A stretch of DNA of 64,000 nt, from NCBI RefSeq assembly GCF_040833975.1, contig NZ_CP162130.1, positions 3,522,001 to 3,586,000 on the forward strand, read 5' to 3'. The notes under the pieces are model-generated. The model did not search any database. It worked only from the letters and a program-made list of their open reading frames with translations, and had not been told where the DNA came from. Position numbers and translations under genes: made by a program. The stretch's first letter is position 1; each line of letters opens with the position of its first letter. The DNA comes from Leptospira sp. WS92.C1 (GTDB lineage Bacteria > Spirochaetota > Leptospiria > Leptospirales > Leptospiraceae). Below are positions 27,727 through 36,939 of the stretch, piece after piece.

Positions 27727-28503
27727 ATGAGTGGAAAGCTGTTTTTGATCGGTTCCAACGTTCTACTGACGGGGATTCCAATCTTCAACAAATTACACGA
27801 ACACTACAGTGTTTCCCTGATTCTCAGCAAGGATCGCGCGTTTCGTTTTAGAACCGGATCCACCGATTGGATAGAATCCAAATCGATTCTTGTGCGCCCG
27901 AACGTCGAACAACAATTAGAGGCTTCCGGCGAAGACGTTTTTATTCTGCTCTTTGATCCTGATAGTATTCGTATTCGAGGAACCCTTTTTGAATTTCCCG
28001 CAGAATATCTGGAATTGGATCCAGATTCTTATCAAAGAATTTTAAAATTCCTCTCTCCTCCCCAATGCGAACCAGAAGCCGTTTTTCTTTGGAAACAAAT
28101 ATTAAACGAACTCAAAAAAGAGAACGCAATTCGAAAAGAGAGAGATCCTCGAATCGAACAAGTTTTAAAAAAACTTTCTCAATCCATTCCTGAAAATCCA
28201 TCCATTGAAGAATTGACGGAATCCACCGGCTTATCCGAAAGCAGATTGATACATTTGTTTAAGGAAGAAGTCGGAATTCCAATGAGAAAATATATCCAAT
28301 GGCTGAGGATCAAAGCTTGTGTGCTCCATCTATCCGCCGGAAGCACTCTGACGGCCGCCGCACACGAAGCAGGATTTGCGGATCAAGCTCATATGAGCCG
28401 GACATTTCGGGAAATGTTCGGACTCAAGCCCTCCCTTTTTTTAAAAAATAGCAGTTCCGTTCAAGTAATCTTCTGCAAAATCGAAGATGATATTCAACTC
28501 TAA
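27727..28503 (+). CDS. AraC-family transcriptional regulator
   Basis: The 258-aa DNA-binding protein has a C-terminal pair of helix-turn-helix motifs (about 155-245): IEELTESTGLSESRLIHLFK and TAAAHEAGFADQAHMSRTFR, followed by FGLKPSLF. The N-terminal half, a cupin-like sensor, is not assignable. No Shine-Dalgarno is obvious at the ATG 27727, though there is no good alternative. It lies 107 bp upstream of the DUF962 gene in the same direction, so it may regulate that gene. The 28534-28557 repeat (GTTTGTTT and AAACAAAC, 8 bp arms) between them is a candidate operator. Confidence 0.88.
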   Translation: MSGKLFLIGSNVLLTGIPIFNKLHEHYSVSLILSKDRAFRFRTGSTDWIESKSILVRPNVEQQLEASGEDVFILLFDPDSIRIRGTLFEFPAEYLELDPDSYQRILKFLSPPQCEPEAVFLWKQILNELKKENAIRKERDPRIEQVLKKLSQSIPENPSIEELTESTGLSESRLIHLFKEEVGIPMRKYIQWLRIKACVLHLSAGSTLTAAAHEAGFADQAHMSRTFREMFGLKPSLFLKNSSSVQVIFCKIEDDIQL

Positions 28504-28609
28504 AAGAAAGCCGGCGATCCATTTTGTTCAGAAGTTTGTTTCCTTAAAAAAACAAACGATTCTGACATCCAGTGCCGATTTCAAATCAACAATAAAGGAG
28601 TTTAGATAA

Positions 28610-29101
28610 ATGAAAACAACGGAACAATGGCTGACCGAATATGCCGAAAGTCATCAAAACACGACCAACAAAAAAATCCATTGGATCGCCGTACCTACGA
28701 TTGTGTTTACCTTGCTTGGAATGTTATGGTCCATCCCATCCGAATCGCTTCAAAGTCTTTTGCCAGAGTCCTTGGGACAGATTCGTCTTTTCTTAAATTG
28801 GGCGACGATTTTTGTACTGCTTGCCGGAATTTTTTATCTTAGACTTTCCGTTTCCATGTTTATCGGGATGATGCTCATGATCTCTGTGATGCTCGTGGGT
28901 GTGTATTACATTTCGCTTTCCGGGGTTTCCACACTGATCGGAATTTCCGCAGGAACTTTTGTGGTGGCTTGGATCTTTCAGTTTATCGGTCATAAGATAG
29001 AAGGAAAAAAGCCGTCCTTTTTTAAGGATCTGCAATTTCTTCTCATCGGCCCAGCCTGGTGTCTGAGTTATTTTTACAAAAAAGTGGGAATTTCCTACTA
29101 A
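28610..29101 (+). CDS. Mpo1/DUF962-family membrane protein
   Basis: The 163-aa inner-membrane protein matches the Mpo1-like (DUF962) family, whose yeast member is a 2-hydroxy fatty acid dioxygenase. The N-terminal motif EYAESHQNTTNKKIHWIAVP has the conserved His pair. The C-terminal motif FQFIGHKIEGKKPSFFKDLQ adds the other His. Four transmembrane segments lie between them (about residues 28-50, 60-80, 85-102 and 108-126). Bacterial members are uncharacterised. AraC regulator precedes it; a good ribosome-binding site (AAGGAG) lies before the ATG. Confidence 0.88.
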   Translation: MKTTEQWLTEYAESHQNTTNKKIHWIAVPTIVFTLLGMLWSIPSESLQSLLPESLGQIRLFLNWATIFVLLAGIFYLRLSVSMFIGMMLMISVMLVGVYYISLSGVSTLIGISAGTFVVAWIFQFIGHKIEGKKPSFFKDLQFLLIGPAWCLSYFYKKVGISY

Positions 29102-29167
29102 GGATTTTTCCAAGAGAATTTTGTATCCGGTTACAAAACGCTTTAAATACAATCCTGCAATGTCTCT

Positions 29168-29187
29168 ACGGGACCTCCCCGTCCCGT
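29168..29187. terminator. Hairpin after DUF962 gene
   Basis: ACGGGAC (29168-29174) pairs perfectly with GTCCCGT (29181-29187), loop CTCCCC. The 7-bp stem is GC-rich but is followed by only TTCC, not a clear U-run, so termination is plausible but weak. Confidence 0.4.
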
Positions 29188-29213
29188 TCCGGTCGATTCT
29201 GAGTGAAATGAAT

Positions 29214-29231
29214 TTGTAGGAACTACTACAA
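29214..29231. repeat. GGAACTCC-family dispersed repeat
   Basis: TTGTAG-GAACTA-CTACAA is an exact inverted repeat variant of the GTAGGAACTCCTAC element, in the gap before the DUF1569 gene. Confidence 0.5.
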
Positions 29232-29319
29232 AATGTGTCTTTCGAAGTCGATCGTTTACAAAACGATTGACTCTTTTTTAAAATAAAACTACGATTCTCG
29301 TTTTTCGAGGAGTATAAAA

Positions 29320-29922
29320 TTGAAAACGATACAAACCCAAATCAAACCACAGACCCTTTCTAGAATGAAATTTTTAGATTCCTCCGTAAAGGCGCTGATA
29401 CTTTTGGGGACGAGCAGCGTCACACTTTCCACAATCAACGGCTGTTCCTCCGGACCAGAAGGTATACCCAACAAAGGACTGATCTACATTTCTTTAAATC
29501 AAACTATGGAAGAATTAAAAACATTAGAAAAATCGAATTTGATTCTTGGCTACGGAACCTGGGATGCCGGAAAGGTTTTTTTACACTGTGCTCAATCCAT
29601 CGAGTATTCGATTCAGGGATATCCCGAAAATAAAAGCGCAATCTTTCAAAACACAATCGGGAAACTCATTTTTCTAAAATTCGCATCTTCTCAAAAAATG
29701 TCCCATGATTTGGAAGCGCCGATCCCAGGTGCAAACACAATTCATACAAACACGAATTGGAAAAAAAGTCTTTTGATCTTACAAGAAACCATTCTTAAAT
29801 TTCAAGCGTATGAAGGTAAATTAAAACCGCATTTTGCATATGGAAATTTATCCAAAGAAGAATACGATCTTGCTCATGCGATGCATATCGCAAACCATTT
29901 CAGTTTTCTCACCGTGAGTTAA
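29320..29922 (+). CDS. DUF1569-family lipoprotein-like protein
   Basis: The 200-aa protein matches the DUF1569 family, with [13 protein letters not shown] at the C-terminus and [20 protein letters not shown] in the middle, carrying its conserved His residues. The fold is DinB-like and possibly metal-binding. The start is TTG at 29320, preceded by GAGGAG 7 bp upstream. The N-terminal 45 residues contain [21 protein letters not shown], a Tat- or lipoprotein-like signal with a Cys. The enzyme activity of the family is unknown. Confidence 0.7.
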   Translation: MKTIQTQIKPQTLSRMKFLDSSVKALILLGTSSVTLSTINGCSSGPEGIPNKGLIYISLNQTMEELKTLEKSNLILGYGTWDAGKVFLHCAQSIEYSIQGYPENKSAIFQNTIGKLIFLKFASSQKMSHDLEAPIPGANTIHTNTNWKKSLLILQETILKFQAYEGKLKPHFAYGNLSKEEYDLAHAMHIANHFSFLTVS

Positions 29923-29958
29923 AAAAAAGACTTCGGAATTCCGAAGAATTCCGAAGTC
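29921..29958 (-). terminator. Rho-independent terminator of the PF10118 gene
   Basis: GACTTCGGAATT (29929-29940) pairs perfectly with AATTCCGAAGTC (29947-29958) around a 6-base loop. On the minus strand it is followed by eight U (complement of A 29921-29928). It lies 48 bp after the stop at 30006 of the minus-strand gene, in convergent arrangement with the DUF1569 gene. Confidence 0.85.
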
Positions 29959-30005
29959 GAAGAGCAAGTGTTTCGGATGGTTTCGTAAGTGAAAAAAATA
30001 CGATA

Positions 30006-30839
30006 TTACAGCGTGGCCAATCTCTTTTCCGCTAAATCATATCCGCCGATCTGATCCGGATGAAAGTTCGGTTTGAAGTATTTTAGCGTTCCCCAAAACA
30101 ACGGAGAAAGGGTGATTTTCATATAATTGCGTGCATACGGACGATCTTTTAAAAATCTCTCCCAAGTTACTTCGGGATCTGCGATTAAAAACCAATATTG
30201 AAGTAAAATTGCATAAGACCAAAGCATCACGGTTGCGATCGCGAATCCGATCATCCTCAACAAATAACTCGGTGCTACTTCCTGCATTACATCGTAAACG
30301 ACCGACTTGTGTTCAATCTCTTCGCAGGCGTGCCATACAAGAAGCTTTCTCATATCGTCGTAAGCATCCTTGGCTAAATCATACTTGAGAGAAATTTCAC
30401 CTAGAGTCGCCGTGTAGTGTTCAAGGGCAGCGGTAATTGAAAGATTGATCTTAGGACCGAAAAGAAAACCGAGAAGTTTAAAAATTATCTTGAAAGCCGT
30501 AAAATGATAAAAGTTTGCGATACGATCCAAAGGAAGCCCAAATTTACGAATAGAACCCCAAACCCTTTCATGTTCTTTTCCGTGTTGAACTTCCTGACCG
30601 ATAAATGATTTCACTCTATTTTTCAATCCCTCGTCTTTAATTTTATCCTGAAACGGTTTTACACTCCGGATAAAAAATCTTTCTCCTTCGGGAAAGATCA
30701 CGTGAAAACTATTCGTTGCGTGAGTTATGATTGCGTTATCATTAAAATAGTATCTTGGCAGATCGTCGAGACCCGCAAAATCCATTTTTCGTACCGAGGG
30801 GGCTTGTGCATCAATGGTTTTTACAAATGGTTTTTTCAT
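30006..30839 (-). CDS. Metal-dependent hydrolase family protein (PF10118)
   Basis: About 277 aa from the ATG at 30839; an upstream extension of 18 codons to 30893 is possible. The family motifs are visible: FIGQEVQHGKEHERVW with paired Glu/His ligands, EHYTATLGE and HACEEIEHKSVVYDV, which form a helical metal site like ferritin-type di-iron proteins. Two hydrophobic segments (about 145-165 and 200-225) fit the membrane association often seen. The physiological reaction is unknown. The gene has its own hairpin terminator at 29929. Confidence 0.82.
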   Translation of the reverse strand: MKKPFVKTIDAQAPSVRKMDFAGLDDLPRYYFNDNAIITHATNSFHVIFPEGERFFIRSVKPFQDKIKDEGLKNRVKSFIGQEVQHGKEHERVWGSIRKFGLPLDRIANFYHFTAFKIIFKLLGFLFGPKINLSITAALEHYTATLGEISLKYDLAKDAYDDMRKLLVWHACEEIEHKSVVYDVMQEVAPSYLLRMIGFAIATVMLWSYAILLQYWFLIADPEVTWERFLKDRPYARNYMKITLSPLFWGTLKYFKPNFHPDQIGGYDLAEKRLATL

Positions 30840-31095
30840 CGTTTTTCGTTCTCCTGACATAGAAACTTTTTTTAGTTCGGAGATAAGATACACGATTCTT
30901 TGCTTTCGCTCTTTCCAAATTCTAAAACAATATGCGGATTTTAAAATCGGCTAGCATTTTCGATGAAAAATCGAATTCTCACTTTTTTTTAGTCTGCGAA
31001 AAATTCTTTTGTAAAAAGCCGTGCTCAAAAGGGTCGTGGAATCAGGAATCTTCTTTACGAATTCGTAGGCGCACGAAATCTGGAACGCAAGGAAA

Positions 31096-31172
<77 letters not shown>

Positions 31173-31264
31173 CTTTCCGCTTCCATATTCAACGTATAGA
31201 TACAAAAGTTGTGCTTCCGCAATCGGTATACTCGGCGCCGATATTTTTATCTTTCTCTCGGAAG

Positions 31265-31303
31265 AATCTAAAAAACAAAAAAGCCCCTAAAATCAGGGGC
31301 TTT
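31265..31303 (-). terminator. Terminator of the HEAT-repeat gene
   Basis: AAAGCCCCT (31280-31288) pairs with AGGGGCTTT (31295-31303). Read on the minus strand, the stem is followed by a U-rich run, since 31265-31282 is almost all A. It lies 45 bp beyond the stop of the minus-strand HEAT-repeat gene. Confidence 0.85.
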
Positions 31304-31348
31304 CCAATCAACCGGTTGGGTCTTTTTAGGAGATGAGAATCGCGTTTT

Positions 31349-32221
31349 TTACTCCGCAAAAATAACGGAAATCGTTGGAAGTTTAAAACCCAAAACGATC
31401 GCAAGATCTTTGCGAATCTGATCGCGAACGTATCGTTTGTCCTCGACTAACAAAGCTTGACGTAGATAAAATTCCGCCGCTTTCAGATCGACTTCTCCCA
31501 GAGCCATAGAAACCCGATAACGAACGGAAGCATTTTCGCTCTTTAACATATCGCAAAGGTTGTAAAAACTTTTATCAGCGACTTTTAAAATATGAACGAT
31601 GGAATTTAGAATTGCAGCTTTTGTAAAATCGTTCTTTTCTTTTTCAAGAGTCAGAGCCAAAAAATTTACCGTTTCTTTACGATTCATATTTTTTAATCCG
31701 TCCGCTGCGGAAGCACGGATATAGTAGTTTGGATGACTGAGCGCACTTACAAGAACGTCTTCGGATTCTTTTGCATAAGGATAACTTCCGATCGTTCTTA
31801 AAATTTCCCCAACTGCAATCACCATATTATAATCATCTCGAGAAGTAAAATAAGGGGAATCCGTTTCGAGAATCGTCGATTCTAACTTTTTATATTCTTC
31901 TATCGTAGGCTTGATCGCAACATCCTGATCCATCACAGCCAATGCTTGAGCAATCGTAAACTTGAGGTAAGGATGGTTCTCCATAGATTTTGGAATCTTA
32001 TTTCCGCGAAGAGCATTGAGAAGAGGACGAACCGCAAGTTTGTTGCTCACAAATTTGAGATAATCCGCGGCATCTACTCTTTCTTCGTAAGAACCGGTTT
32101 CCAATTTTTGAATCTGTTCAAAGTAAACTCGATCCGCGTATTCGACCGCCTTATCAGCGGAGAACACGGGTAAAATACCGGCACAAAATAGAAAAATAGA
32201 GATTAAAACATTCTTAAACAT
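31349..32221 (-). CDS. Secreted HEAT-repeat protein
   Basis: The 290-aa protein has a signal peptide ([21 protein letters not shown], cleaved before ADKAV). The mature part has helical HEAT-type repeats, e.g. [35 protein letters not shown] and [17 protein letters not shown]. Such repeats bind partner proteins; no catalysis is expected. It is the gene before phaR on the minus strand, 50 bp apart, so co-transcription is possible. The partner is unknown. Confidence 0.8.
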   Translation of the reverse strand: MFKNVLISIFLFCAGILPVFSADKAVEYADRVYFEQIQKLETGSYEERVDAADYLKFVSNKLAVRPLLNALRGNKIPKSMENHPYLKFTIAQALAVMDQDVAIKPTIEEYKKLESTILETDSPYFTSRDDYNMVIAVGEILRTIGSYPYAKESEDVLVSALSHPNYYIRASAADGLKNMNRKETVNFLALTLEKEKNDFTKAAILNSIVHILKVADKSFYNLCDMLKSENASVRYRVSMALGEVDLKAAEFYLRQALLVEDKRYVRDQIRKDLAIVLGFKLPTISVIFAE

Positions 32222-32271
32222 GGAATTCCCTCTCTTGTAAATATCGGTTTTTAGAATCTCAGCTTAAAGTT

Positions 32272-32832
32272 TCAGGCTTCCTTTTCTTTTACACTTTCTG
32301 CAATTTTGCGGATTTTTTCGGATAAGTCTTCCAAAGGCAAATCGGATTCTGAGGATTCTTCCAGCTCTTTTCCGATCTTTTTGAGATCTTCTTGGATTCT
32401 AAGTTTGTTTTCAGAGGCTCGACTGGCCATATGAGTCAAAAGATCGTCTCTATATTCCGTCGCAACCTCGAGTTTGAGTTCGCCTAAGGAAATCATCGAT
32501 TGAAGAATTTTCTCAAGTCTTTCACGAGTCAGATAACTGGCTCCAATTCCGCCTAAGACAAGTCTTCCAAAAAGAGAACTGATGTCCTTACCGGTTTCGC
32601 GGATGAGAGCGGATAGCATAAAGTTCGAAAATTCTTCATTTCTTTGTCCTAAAGAAACTTTGAGAAATGTTTGTCCCAAAATTTTGGGAGTGATATCCGA
32701 TCCGGACATATTATCGATCACGCGAATTTCTTCACCATTGATGATCATTTCCGCCACGTCTTCAAGAGTAATCGTCTTACTCGTTTCAGGATCGTAGAGT
32801 CTTCGATTCGCATATCGTTTTAAGAGCTTCAT
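32272..32832 (-). CDS. phaR: PhaR-like polyhydroxyalkanoate synthesis regulator
   Basis: The 186-aa DNA-binding protein has the PHB/PHA accumulation regulator N-terminal domain ([29 protein letters not shown]), which in other bacteria binds both DNA and PHA granules. The C-terminal half is acidic and helical ([15 protein letters not shown]) and may form a coiled coil. No PHA synthase gene is in the window. Leptospira may use this gene for another regulon, so the name is by homology only. It diverges from the receiver-like gene. Confidence 0.85.
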   Translation of the reverse strand: MKLLKRYANRRLYDPETSKTITLEDVAEMIINGEEIRVIDNMSGSDITPKILGQTFLKVSLGQRNEEFSNFMLSALIRETGKDISSLFGRLVLGGIGASYLTRERLEKILQSMISLGELKLEVATEYRDDLLTHMASRASENKLRIQEDLKKIGKELEESSESDLPLEDLSEKIRKIAESVKEKEA

Positions 32833-32909
32833 TTTAATTGGTTGCGTCTTTTACGCGTCGCACAATTCTAGAATTCGCCGGAAAATCCGTCGGTCAAGCA
32901 AAATACCCT

Positions 32910-33782
32910 ATGACAAGCCTATTGTTCGATTGTCTCTTTCTAAGCGGACTTACAAAAAAAGAAGAAAAGTTACTGTTTGCCCTGTTAGATTGGAAAGAAA
33001 TTTCCATTGTGGAATGGTCCCATTCCGGCAGATTTCCCGAGACTCGCCCTGGTGAAATCATACTTCGTAAATCCGTGGAACCGGATTCCTTACAGACCGC
33101 ATTGGACTGGTCAAAACAACCTTTCTTGTTCGGAAGAATCCAAAAGGAATTTCTAAAAAATCTATTTGAGAAAGGTTTAAATTACTTTCTCGATCTCGAA
33201 ACATCGAACATAACGGATCTTCCTCTCGAAACGATTCCTTATAAAAAAGGTCTGACCTCGGTTGTGATCGGTCCAAATCCGCTTTTGTTTCAAAGAATCC
33301 GAGCGCATCTCAGAGCTCTCAGCTGGGAAACCTATCCTTGCAGTGATGTTTCCATTCTCAAAGATAGATTTAGAGAATACGAACCAGGATTGCTTTTTGT
33401 GGATTGGGAAAGATTAAACGTAAAAGAAACGGTCAACCAACTCCGAAATCTGCCACAACGTCCAATTTTTCCTCCCGTGCTCGGGATCAGGGATATCAAA
33501 AGAGAAAATCTGTTTCAAGATCTTTCAATGGGAATTCGCGACTATTGTCAAGACCTATATTCTGAAAAAGAAATATTCAATATTCTGAATCAATCCATAG
33601 AAGAGATTGAAAAAGAAAACATCGGATCCGAAAATCAAAAAAGGCTGATCTTCGAATTTCGCACCGGAATCCATCCAACTGGAATTAAAATCGAGAGAAT
33701 CGCGCCGACAAACTCGTCTTCGATCCATCTTGAAAAGGTAAAATTAAAAAACGTTCTTGCTTGGACGCAGACGTTTCTTTAA
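32910..33782 (+). CDS. Response-regulator receiver-like protein
   Basis: About 290 aa. The middle part (about 115-235) follows receiver-domain order: a beta1 [21 protein letters not shown], a beta3 [11 protein letters not shown] with the candidate phospho-acceptor D, a [11 protein letters not shown] segment, and a final [16 protein letters not shown] helix. The acidic pair that normally starts beta1 is missing, so phosphorylation is doubtful. A C-terminal tail after FNIL has no recognised domain. Start chosen as ATG 32910 because the only alternative upstream is a TTG with no ribosome-binding site. It diverges from phaR, sharing its promoter gap. Confidence 0.6.
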   Translation: MTSLLFDCLFLSGLTKKEEKLLFALLDWKEISIVEWSHSGRFPETRPGEIILRKSVEPDSLQTALDWSKQPFLFGRIQKEFLKNLFEKGLNYFLDLETSNITDLPLETIPYKKGLTSVVIGPNPLLFQRIRAHLRALSWETYPCSDVSILKDRFREYEPGLLFVDWERLNVKETVNQLRNLPQRPIFPPVLGIRDIKRENLFQDLSMGIRDYCQDLYSEKEIFNILNQSIEEIEKENIGSENQKRLIFEFRTGIHPTGIKIERIAPTNSSSIHLEKVKLKNVLAWTQTFL

Positions 33783-33881
33783 AAATAGATCCGAACGCCA
33801 TATCCCGCAAACACATGTCAACCGTTTTAAGATCGGTTTAGTTGTTCCGACAAACTAAATCTGCCGTGAAAAAATCTTGAT

Positions 33882-33899
33882 GCGGACTTGAAGTCTCGG
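33882..33899. repeat. GGACTTGAAGTCC-family dispersed repeat
   Basis: GCGGACTTGAAGTCTCGG is a third copy of the element seen at 12487 and 17393, with one base changed in the right arm. Confidence 0.5.
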
Positions 33900-34015
33900 T
33901 TGAAGTAAAAAAGGGGTTTCTTATTTAAAACGGAAATCGACTGCCCTTTTTTATTTTTAAAACTTAAATTCAAACTCATCCTGGAATTATAAAATCCGTT
34001 CAAATAGAATCTAGA

Positions 34016-34210
34016 ATGTTAGAAACACATTACATTTCTTCTCCGGAAATAGAATCCATCAGTTACGACTTCGAAATAAAGGAACTCTTGGTTTGCTTTA
34101 GAAACCGAAACGAAAAACGGTTTTCGAATATTAAACGGGAAATCTATACAAGCCTTATGCAATCGAGATCCAAGACGGACTTTATACGAAAATTAATTCG
34201 GTTTGATTGA
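34016..34210 (+). CDS. KTSC-domain small protein
   Basis: The 64-aa protein is a stand-alone KTSC domain: ISSPEIESISYDFEIKELLV followed by a final SRSKTDFIRKLIRFD, which keeps the SK..F....I motif. KTSC domains occur fused to lysyl-tRNA synthetase and alone, and their role is undefined. It is separated from the alpha/beta hydrolase downstream by 188 bp of non-coding sequence in the same direction. Confidence 0.7.
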   Translation: MLETHYISSPEIESISYDFEIKELLVCFRNRNEKRFSNIKREIYTSLMQSRSKTDFIRKLIRFD

Positions 34211-34398
34211 AACTCTTCGCACTAAAAAGCGTATTTATTGTTGAAGTAATGATTTTCTATACAAAATTTCATTCCATCGAAGATGGATCGGTCTTAGATT
34301 TCAAAGTTCGCAACGGCATTTTTATAATCGAATCCACGGGAATTTTATCGTCGAAAAGATCCTTGACTTTCTTTTTAAAAAATCTACTTTCTGAGGCC

Positions 34399-35328
34399 AT
34401 GAGACGTATCTTGATTCTTGTATTGTCGATTTTCGTGATTCTGCTGATCGTATTTCCCTTTGTTTCCGACGGTGAAAATCAGCCGATCGACCCTGCAGTT
34501 CGGTCCAAAAGTCAGGGCTCCTTTATCGAAACACCGGACGGATTTGTTCACTACAAATTCGAGGGGCCGCAAAACGGAGAGATCGTTGTCTTAGTTCACG
34601 GTTTTTCGATGCCTCTTTTTATTTATGAACCGTTATCGGTAATTCTACAGAAAGAAGGGTTTCGCGTTTTAAGATTCGATCTTTTTGGTAGAGGCTTATC
34701 CGATCGACCGAATACGAATTACGATCCAGATCTATTTGAAAAACAGATTTCTAGTTTATTCTATTTTTTGAATATTAAAAAACCAATCAACTTACTCGGA
34801 ACGTCCATGGGGGGAATCATAGTAAGCGATTTCACACTCAAACATCCGGAAAAAGTAAAAAAATTGATCCTTATCTCTCCCGGCGGATTTCCGATGGAAA
34901 TTCCATGGATCGGAAAATTGACGCGTCTCTCTGGAATCGGAGATTATCTGATAAAATCCCTCGGTGACAAAACTCTTTTAAAAGGAACCAAGGATAGCTT
35001 TTACGAACCCGAAAACTTTCCAAACTTCAATTCTTTATTTCAAGAACAAATGCAGTATAAAGGTTTTAAACAAGCGATTCTTTCCAGTCTTCGAAATATG
35101 CCTTTGGAATCTTTTTTAGAAAAATACAAACAGCTCGGTTTTATACAAATTCCAAAATTGTTGATCTGGGGAAAAGAAGACAAGATCATTCCTTTTAAAA
35201 ATAGCTCCTTGGCTCTGGAGACCTTACCGGGAATCGAGTTTTTGGCTCTGGAAAAGGCGGGACATATTCCTCATTATGAATCTCCGGAGCGAGTAGCGCC
35301 GAAACTTTTGGAATTTTTAAAAAAGTAG
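34399..35328 (+). CDS. Alpha/beta-fold hydrolase, membrane-anchored
   Basis: A 309-aa hydrolase has one N-terminal anchor (about residues 3-20) and the full alpha/beta catalytic set: nucleophile Ser in LLGTSMGGIIV, Asp in WGKEDKIIPF, and His in KAGHIPHYESPE. The oxyanion motif is VLVHGFSMPLF. It is most likely an esterase or C-C hydrolase in the periplasm or at the membrane surface. Substrate unknown. The longer open frame upstream has no good start; MRRILIL at 34399 is preferred. The stop codon lies inside a dispersed repeat. Confidence 0.85.
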   Translation: MRRILILVLSIFVILLIVFPFVSDGENQPIDPAVRSKSQGSFIETPDGFVHYKFEGPQNGEIVVLVHGFSMPLFIYEPLSVILQKEGFRVLRFDLFGRGLSDRPNTNYDPDLFEKQISSLFYFLNIKKPINLLGTSMGGIIVSDFTLKHPEKVKKLILISPGGFPMEIPWIGKLTRLSGIGDYLIKSLGDKTLLKGTKDSFYEPENFPNFNSLFQEQMQYKGFKQAILSSLRNMPLESFLEKYKQLGFIQIPKLLIWGKEDKIIPFKNSSLALETLPGIEFLALEKAGHIPHYESPERVAPKLLEFLKK

Positions 35329-35406
35329 GAACTCTTACTTATATCCGGATTTTGTATGAGATCCTACAATTTCAGAGAAATCAGGAACAAAAACGCGGGA
35401 ACTCCC
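35325..35406. repeat. Composite repeat, copy A
   Basis: GTAGGAACTC (35325-35334) and GAGATCCTAC (35358-35367) form an inverted repeat with one mismatch, separated by TTACTTATATCCGGATTTTGTAT-type DNA. A GCGGGAACTCC element follows at 35395. The same 80-bp arrangement recurs at 35549-35631. The alpha/beta hydrolase stop TAG lies within the first arm. Confidence 0.6.
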
Positions 35407-35461
35407 CAGATTTCAAAGAAAGATAATAAAAATGAAAAGTTCGATTCATATCCATTCAAAA

Positions 35462-35473
35462 TAGGAGATCCTA
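35462..35473. repeat. GGAACTCC-family dispersed repeat
   Basis: TAGGA-GA-TCCTA is a short inverted repeat of the same family, between the two composite copies. Confidence 0.4.
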
Positions 35474-35548
35474 CTTTGTAAGAAAGAACCGTATCGAAAA
35501 ACGTTCCCTGCGAATTCTTTTACCGACAAATCGTTGATTCCTCTAAAA

Positions 35549-35631
35549 GTAGGAACTCCTTACTTTCATTCGGATTTTGTATGAGGTCCTACAATTTTGA
35601 AAAATCACCGGGTTAAACGCGAGAGCTCCCT
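35549..35631. repeat. Composite repeat, copy B
   Basis: GTAGGAACTC (35549-35558) and GAGGTCCTAC (35583-35592) frame CGGATTTTGTAT-type DNA, the same order as copy A at 35325, with GAGAGCTCCC near 35621 in place of the third element. The two copies are about 224 bp apart and similar over about 80 bp. Confidence 0.6.
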
Positions 35632-35634
35632 CTT

Positions 35635-36180
35635 TCAGTCTAGGGGAAGCAAGTACGTTGTCCTTTTTTCGATAAGAGGTTCGTAAATTTCCAAAGATGC
35701 TTTTCCTTTTAGATCACAACCCTTTTCCTCACAGGCTTCGAAAAGTTTTGGATAGACTTTGAAAATCCCCAAGAAGATGGAAAGAAAGTTTTTCAAAGGA
35801 AACTCGGCGATTAGATATTTTTTTGAAAGAATTGTCCGTGTTTTGAATTCGATCGAAAGACCCTCGGGAACTTTTGATAAGGGTTCAAAAAAAATCGCCC
35901 CCGCCTCACTACGCAGCTTTTCTTTCGGAACCTCGTTTGGATTGTCCAAATAAATCGCAAATAATTTATAATCCCGAATTCCTTTTTCCGGCAGTTCTTT
36001 TTGCAGGGTTTCAAATGTAATTCCCACGTTTCTATAATCTCCGATTCTTTCATGATATAAAACATAAAACGGACCTCTGATTTCTTCTTTTATCTGAACG
36101 TCATCAAAGGCTCCCATATAAAATAAGAATATGGTAAAACAAATTCCCAAGAATAAAACGGAAAATACAAAAACTTTCAT
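35635..36180 (-). CDS. GyrI-like small-molecule-binding protein
   Basis: The 181-aa protein has one N-terminal membrane segment (about residues 4-22) and a GyrI-like/AraC effector-binding domain: [37 protein letters not shown] and the family pattern of paired strands. Such domains bind hydrophobic effectors or inhibit gyrase, but this one has no DNA-binding part. Its start overlaps the upstream gene by ATGA, so the two are coupled. Ligand unknown. Confidence 0.75.
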   Translation of the reverse strand: MKVFVFSVLFLGICFTIFLFYMGAFDDVQIKEEIRGPFYVLYHERIGDYRNVGITFETLQKELPEKGIRDYKLFAIYLDNPNEVPKEKLRSEAGAIFFEPLSKVPEGLSIEFKTRTILSKKYLIAEFPLKNFLSIFLGIFKVYPKLFEACEEKGCDLKGKASLEIYEPLIEKRTTYLLPLD

Positions 36181-36632
36181 AACAACCTCAAAAAATTATA
36201 AAAAAGAAACATCATATCTAAATTTAAGCAAAAGATAAAAGAATACTTTGAAAAAATTCCATATTTTTTGCCAACAAAATTCCAAACAAATAGAAGTCCC
36301 GTGATTCTTAAAAACAACGATAAAACAAATTCTTCCGATAAACTTCTTTTCAAATATTCTGCTCGCCAGAATTCGTAAATCGGCTCCGAAGTTCGGTAAA
36401 TTTCCTGACGAGCGGGAAAAATCCATTCCAAAGAAATTTCACGAATCTTGCCGTGCGCGAGTCTATAAAACAGAACTCCCATCAAGACTAAAAAAGAAAC
36501 TATAGTACGGAGAAATTCTTTTTTCCTTTTGAAGATTTCAAACTTCGAAACATATTGCCCATCCTCCCAGATACAAATAACATTCAGGATAAGATTTTCG
36601 TTTCTTTTCCATCCAGTGTTCTCCTGTTTCAA
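36177..36632 (-). CDS. Small membrane protein, possible 5' frameshift
   Basis: About 151 codons if read from a TTG at 36632, encoding a protein with hydrophobic segments near residues 44-58, 106-120 and 130-150 ([17 protein letters not shown]). The only well-placed ribosome-binding site (AGGAG) precedes an ATG at 36612 in another frame, which reads 24 codons ([18 protein letters not shown]) and then stops near 36538. Joining the two frames would give one ordinary protein, so a one-base frameshift is likely. Function unknown; coupled to the GyrI-like gene. Confidence 0.45.
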   Translation of the reverse strand: MKQENTGWKRNENLILNVICIWEDGQYVSKFEIFKRKKEFLRTIVSFLVLMGVLFYRLAHGKIREISLEWIFPARQEIYRTSEPIYEFWRAEYLKRSLSEEFVLSLFLRITGLLFVWNFVGKKYGIFSKYSFIFCLNLDMMFLFYNFLRLL

Positions 36633-36644
36633 AGTTTAGGCAGA

Positions 36645-36873
36645 ATGAAATCATTTTTTGATCGTTGGATTCTATCTGATCAACATCGGGTATATAAACC
36701 TTTCCTCGACTACCAGTCAAGGACCTTTAGATCTAGCAGAATGTATCGAAGTGCTAACGACAAAAGCGGGAATTGCTCTACTCATTTTGGGAGCGATGCA
36801 TTTTTTCAATCTACTCCTGTTTGCGAAATTCAGAAAAAAAACTCGGGGACATTTGGAGCCACTGAAGTCGTAA
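36645..36873 (+). pseudogene. Small membrane protein with shifted start region
   Basis: From 36658 a 71-codon frame reads MIVGFYLINIGYINLSST then ALLILGAMHFFNLLLFAKF, two transmembrane segments and a conserved-looking core. The only ATG with a Shine-Dalgarno-like AGG is at 36645, which is in a different frame. A run of six T (36654-36659) separates them: with five T the ATG would read MKSFLIVGFYLIN in the correct frame. So either a single-base insertion has damaged the start, the real start is the TTG at 36658, or it is a sequencing or slippage site. The family is unknown to me. Confidence 0.5.
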
Positions 36874-36896
36874 CATCCAAAAAAAATCAAATCCTA

Positions 36897-36939
36897 GGGA
36901 GAAACCGGTAAATCATAACCAACCCGGTCTCTCCTTTTT
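36897..36939 (+). terminator. Terminator after small membrane gene
   Basis: GGGAGA-(AA)-ACCGG (36897-36908) pairs with CCGGTCTCTC (36924-36933) with a 2-base bulge, about 10 bp of stem, followed by five T (36935-36939). It lies 24 bp beyond the stop of the preceding plus-strand gene. Confidence 0.75.
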
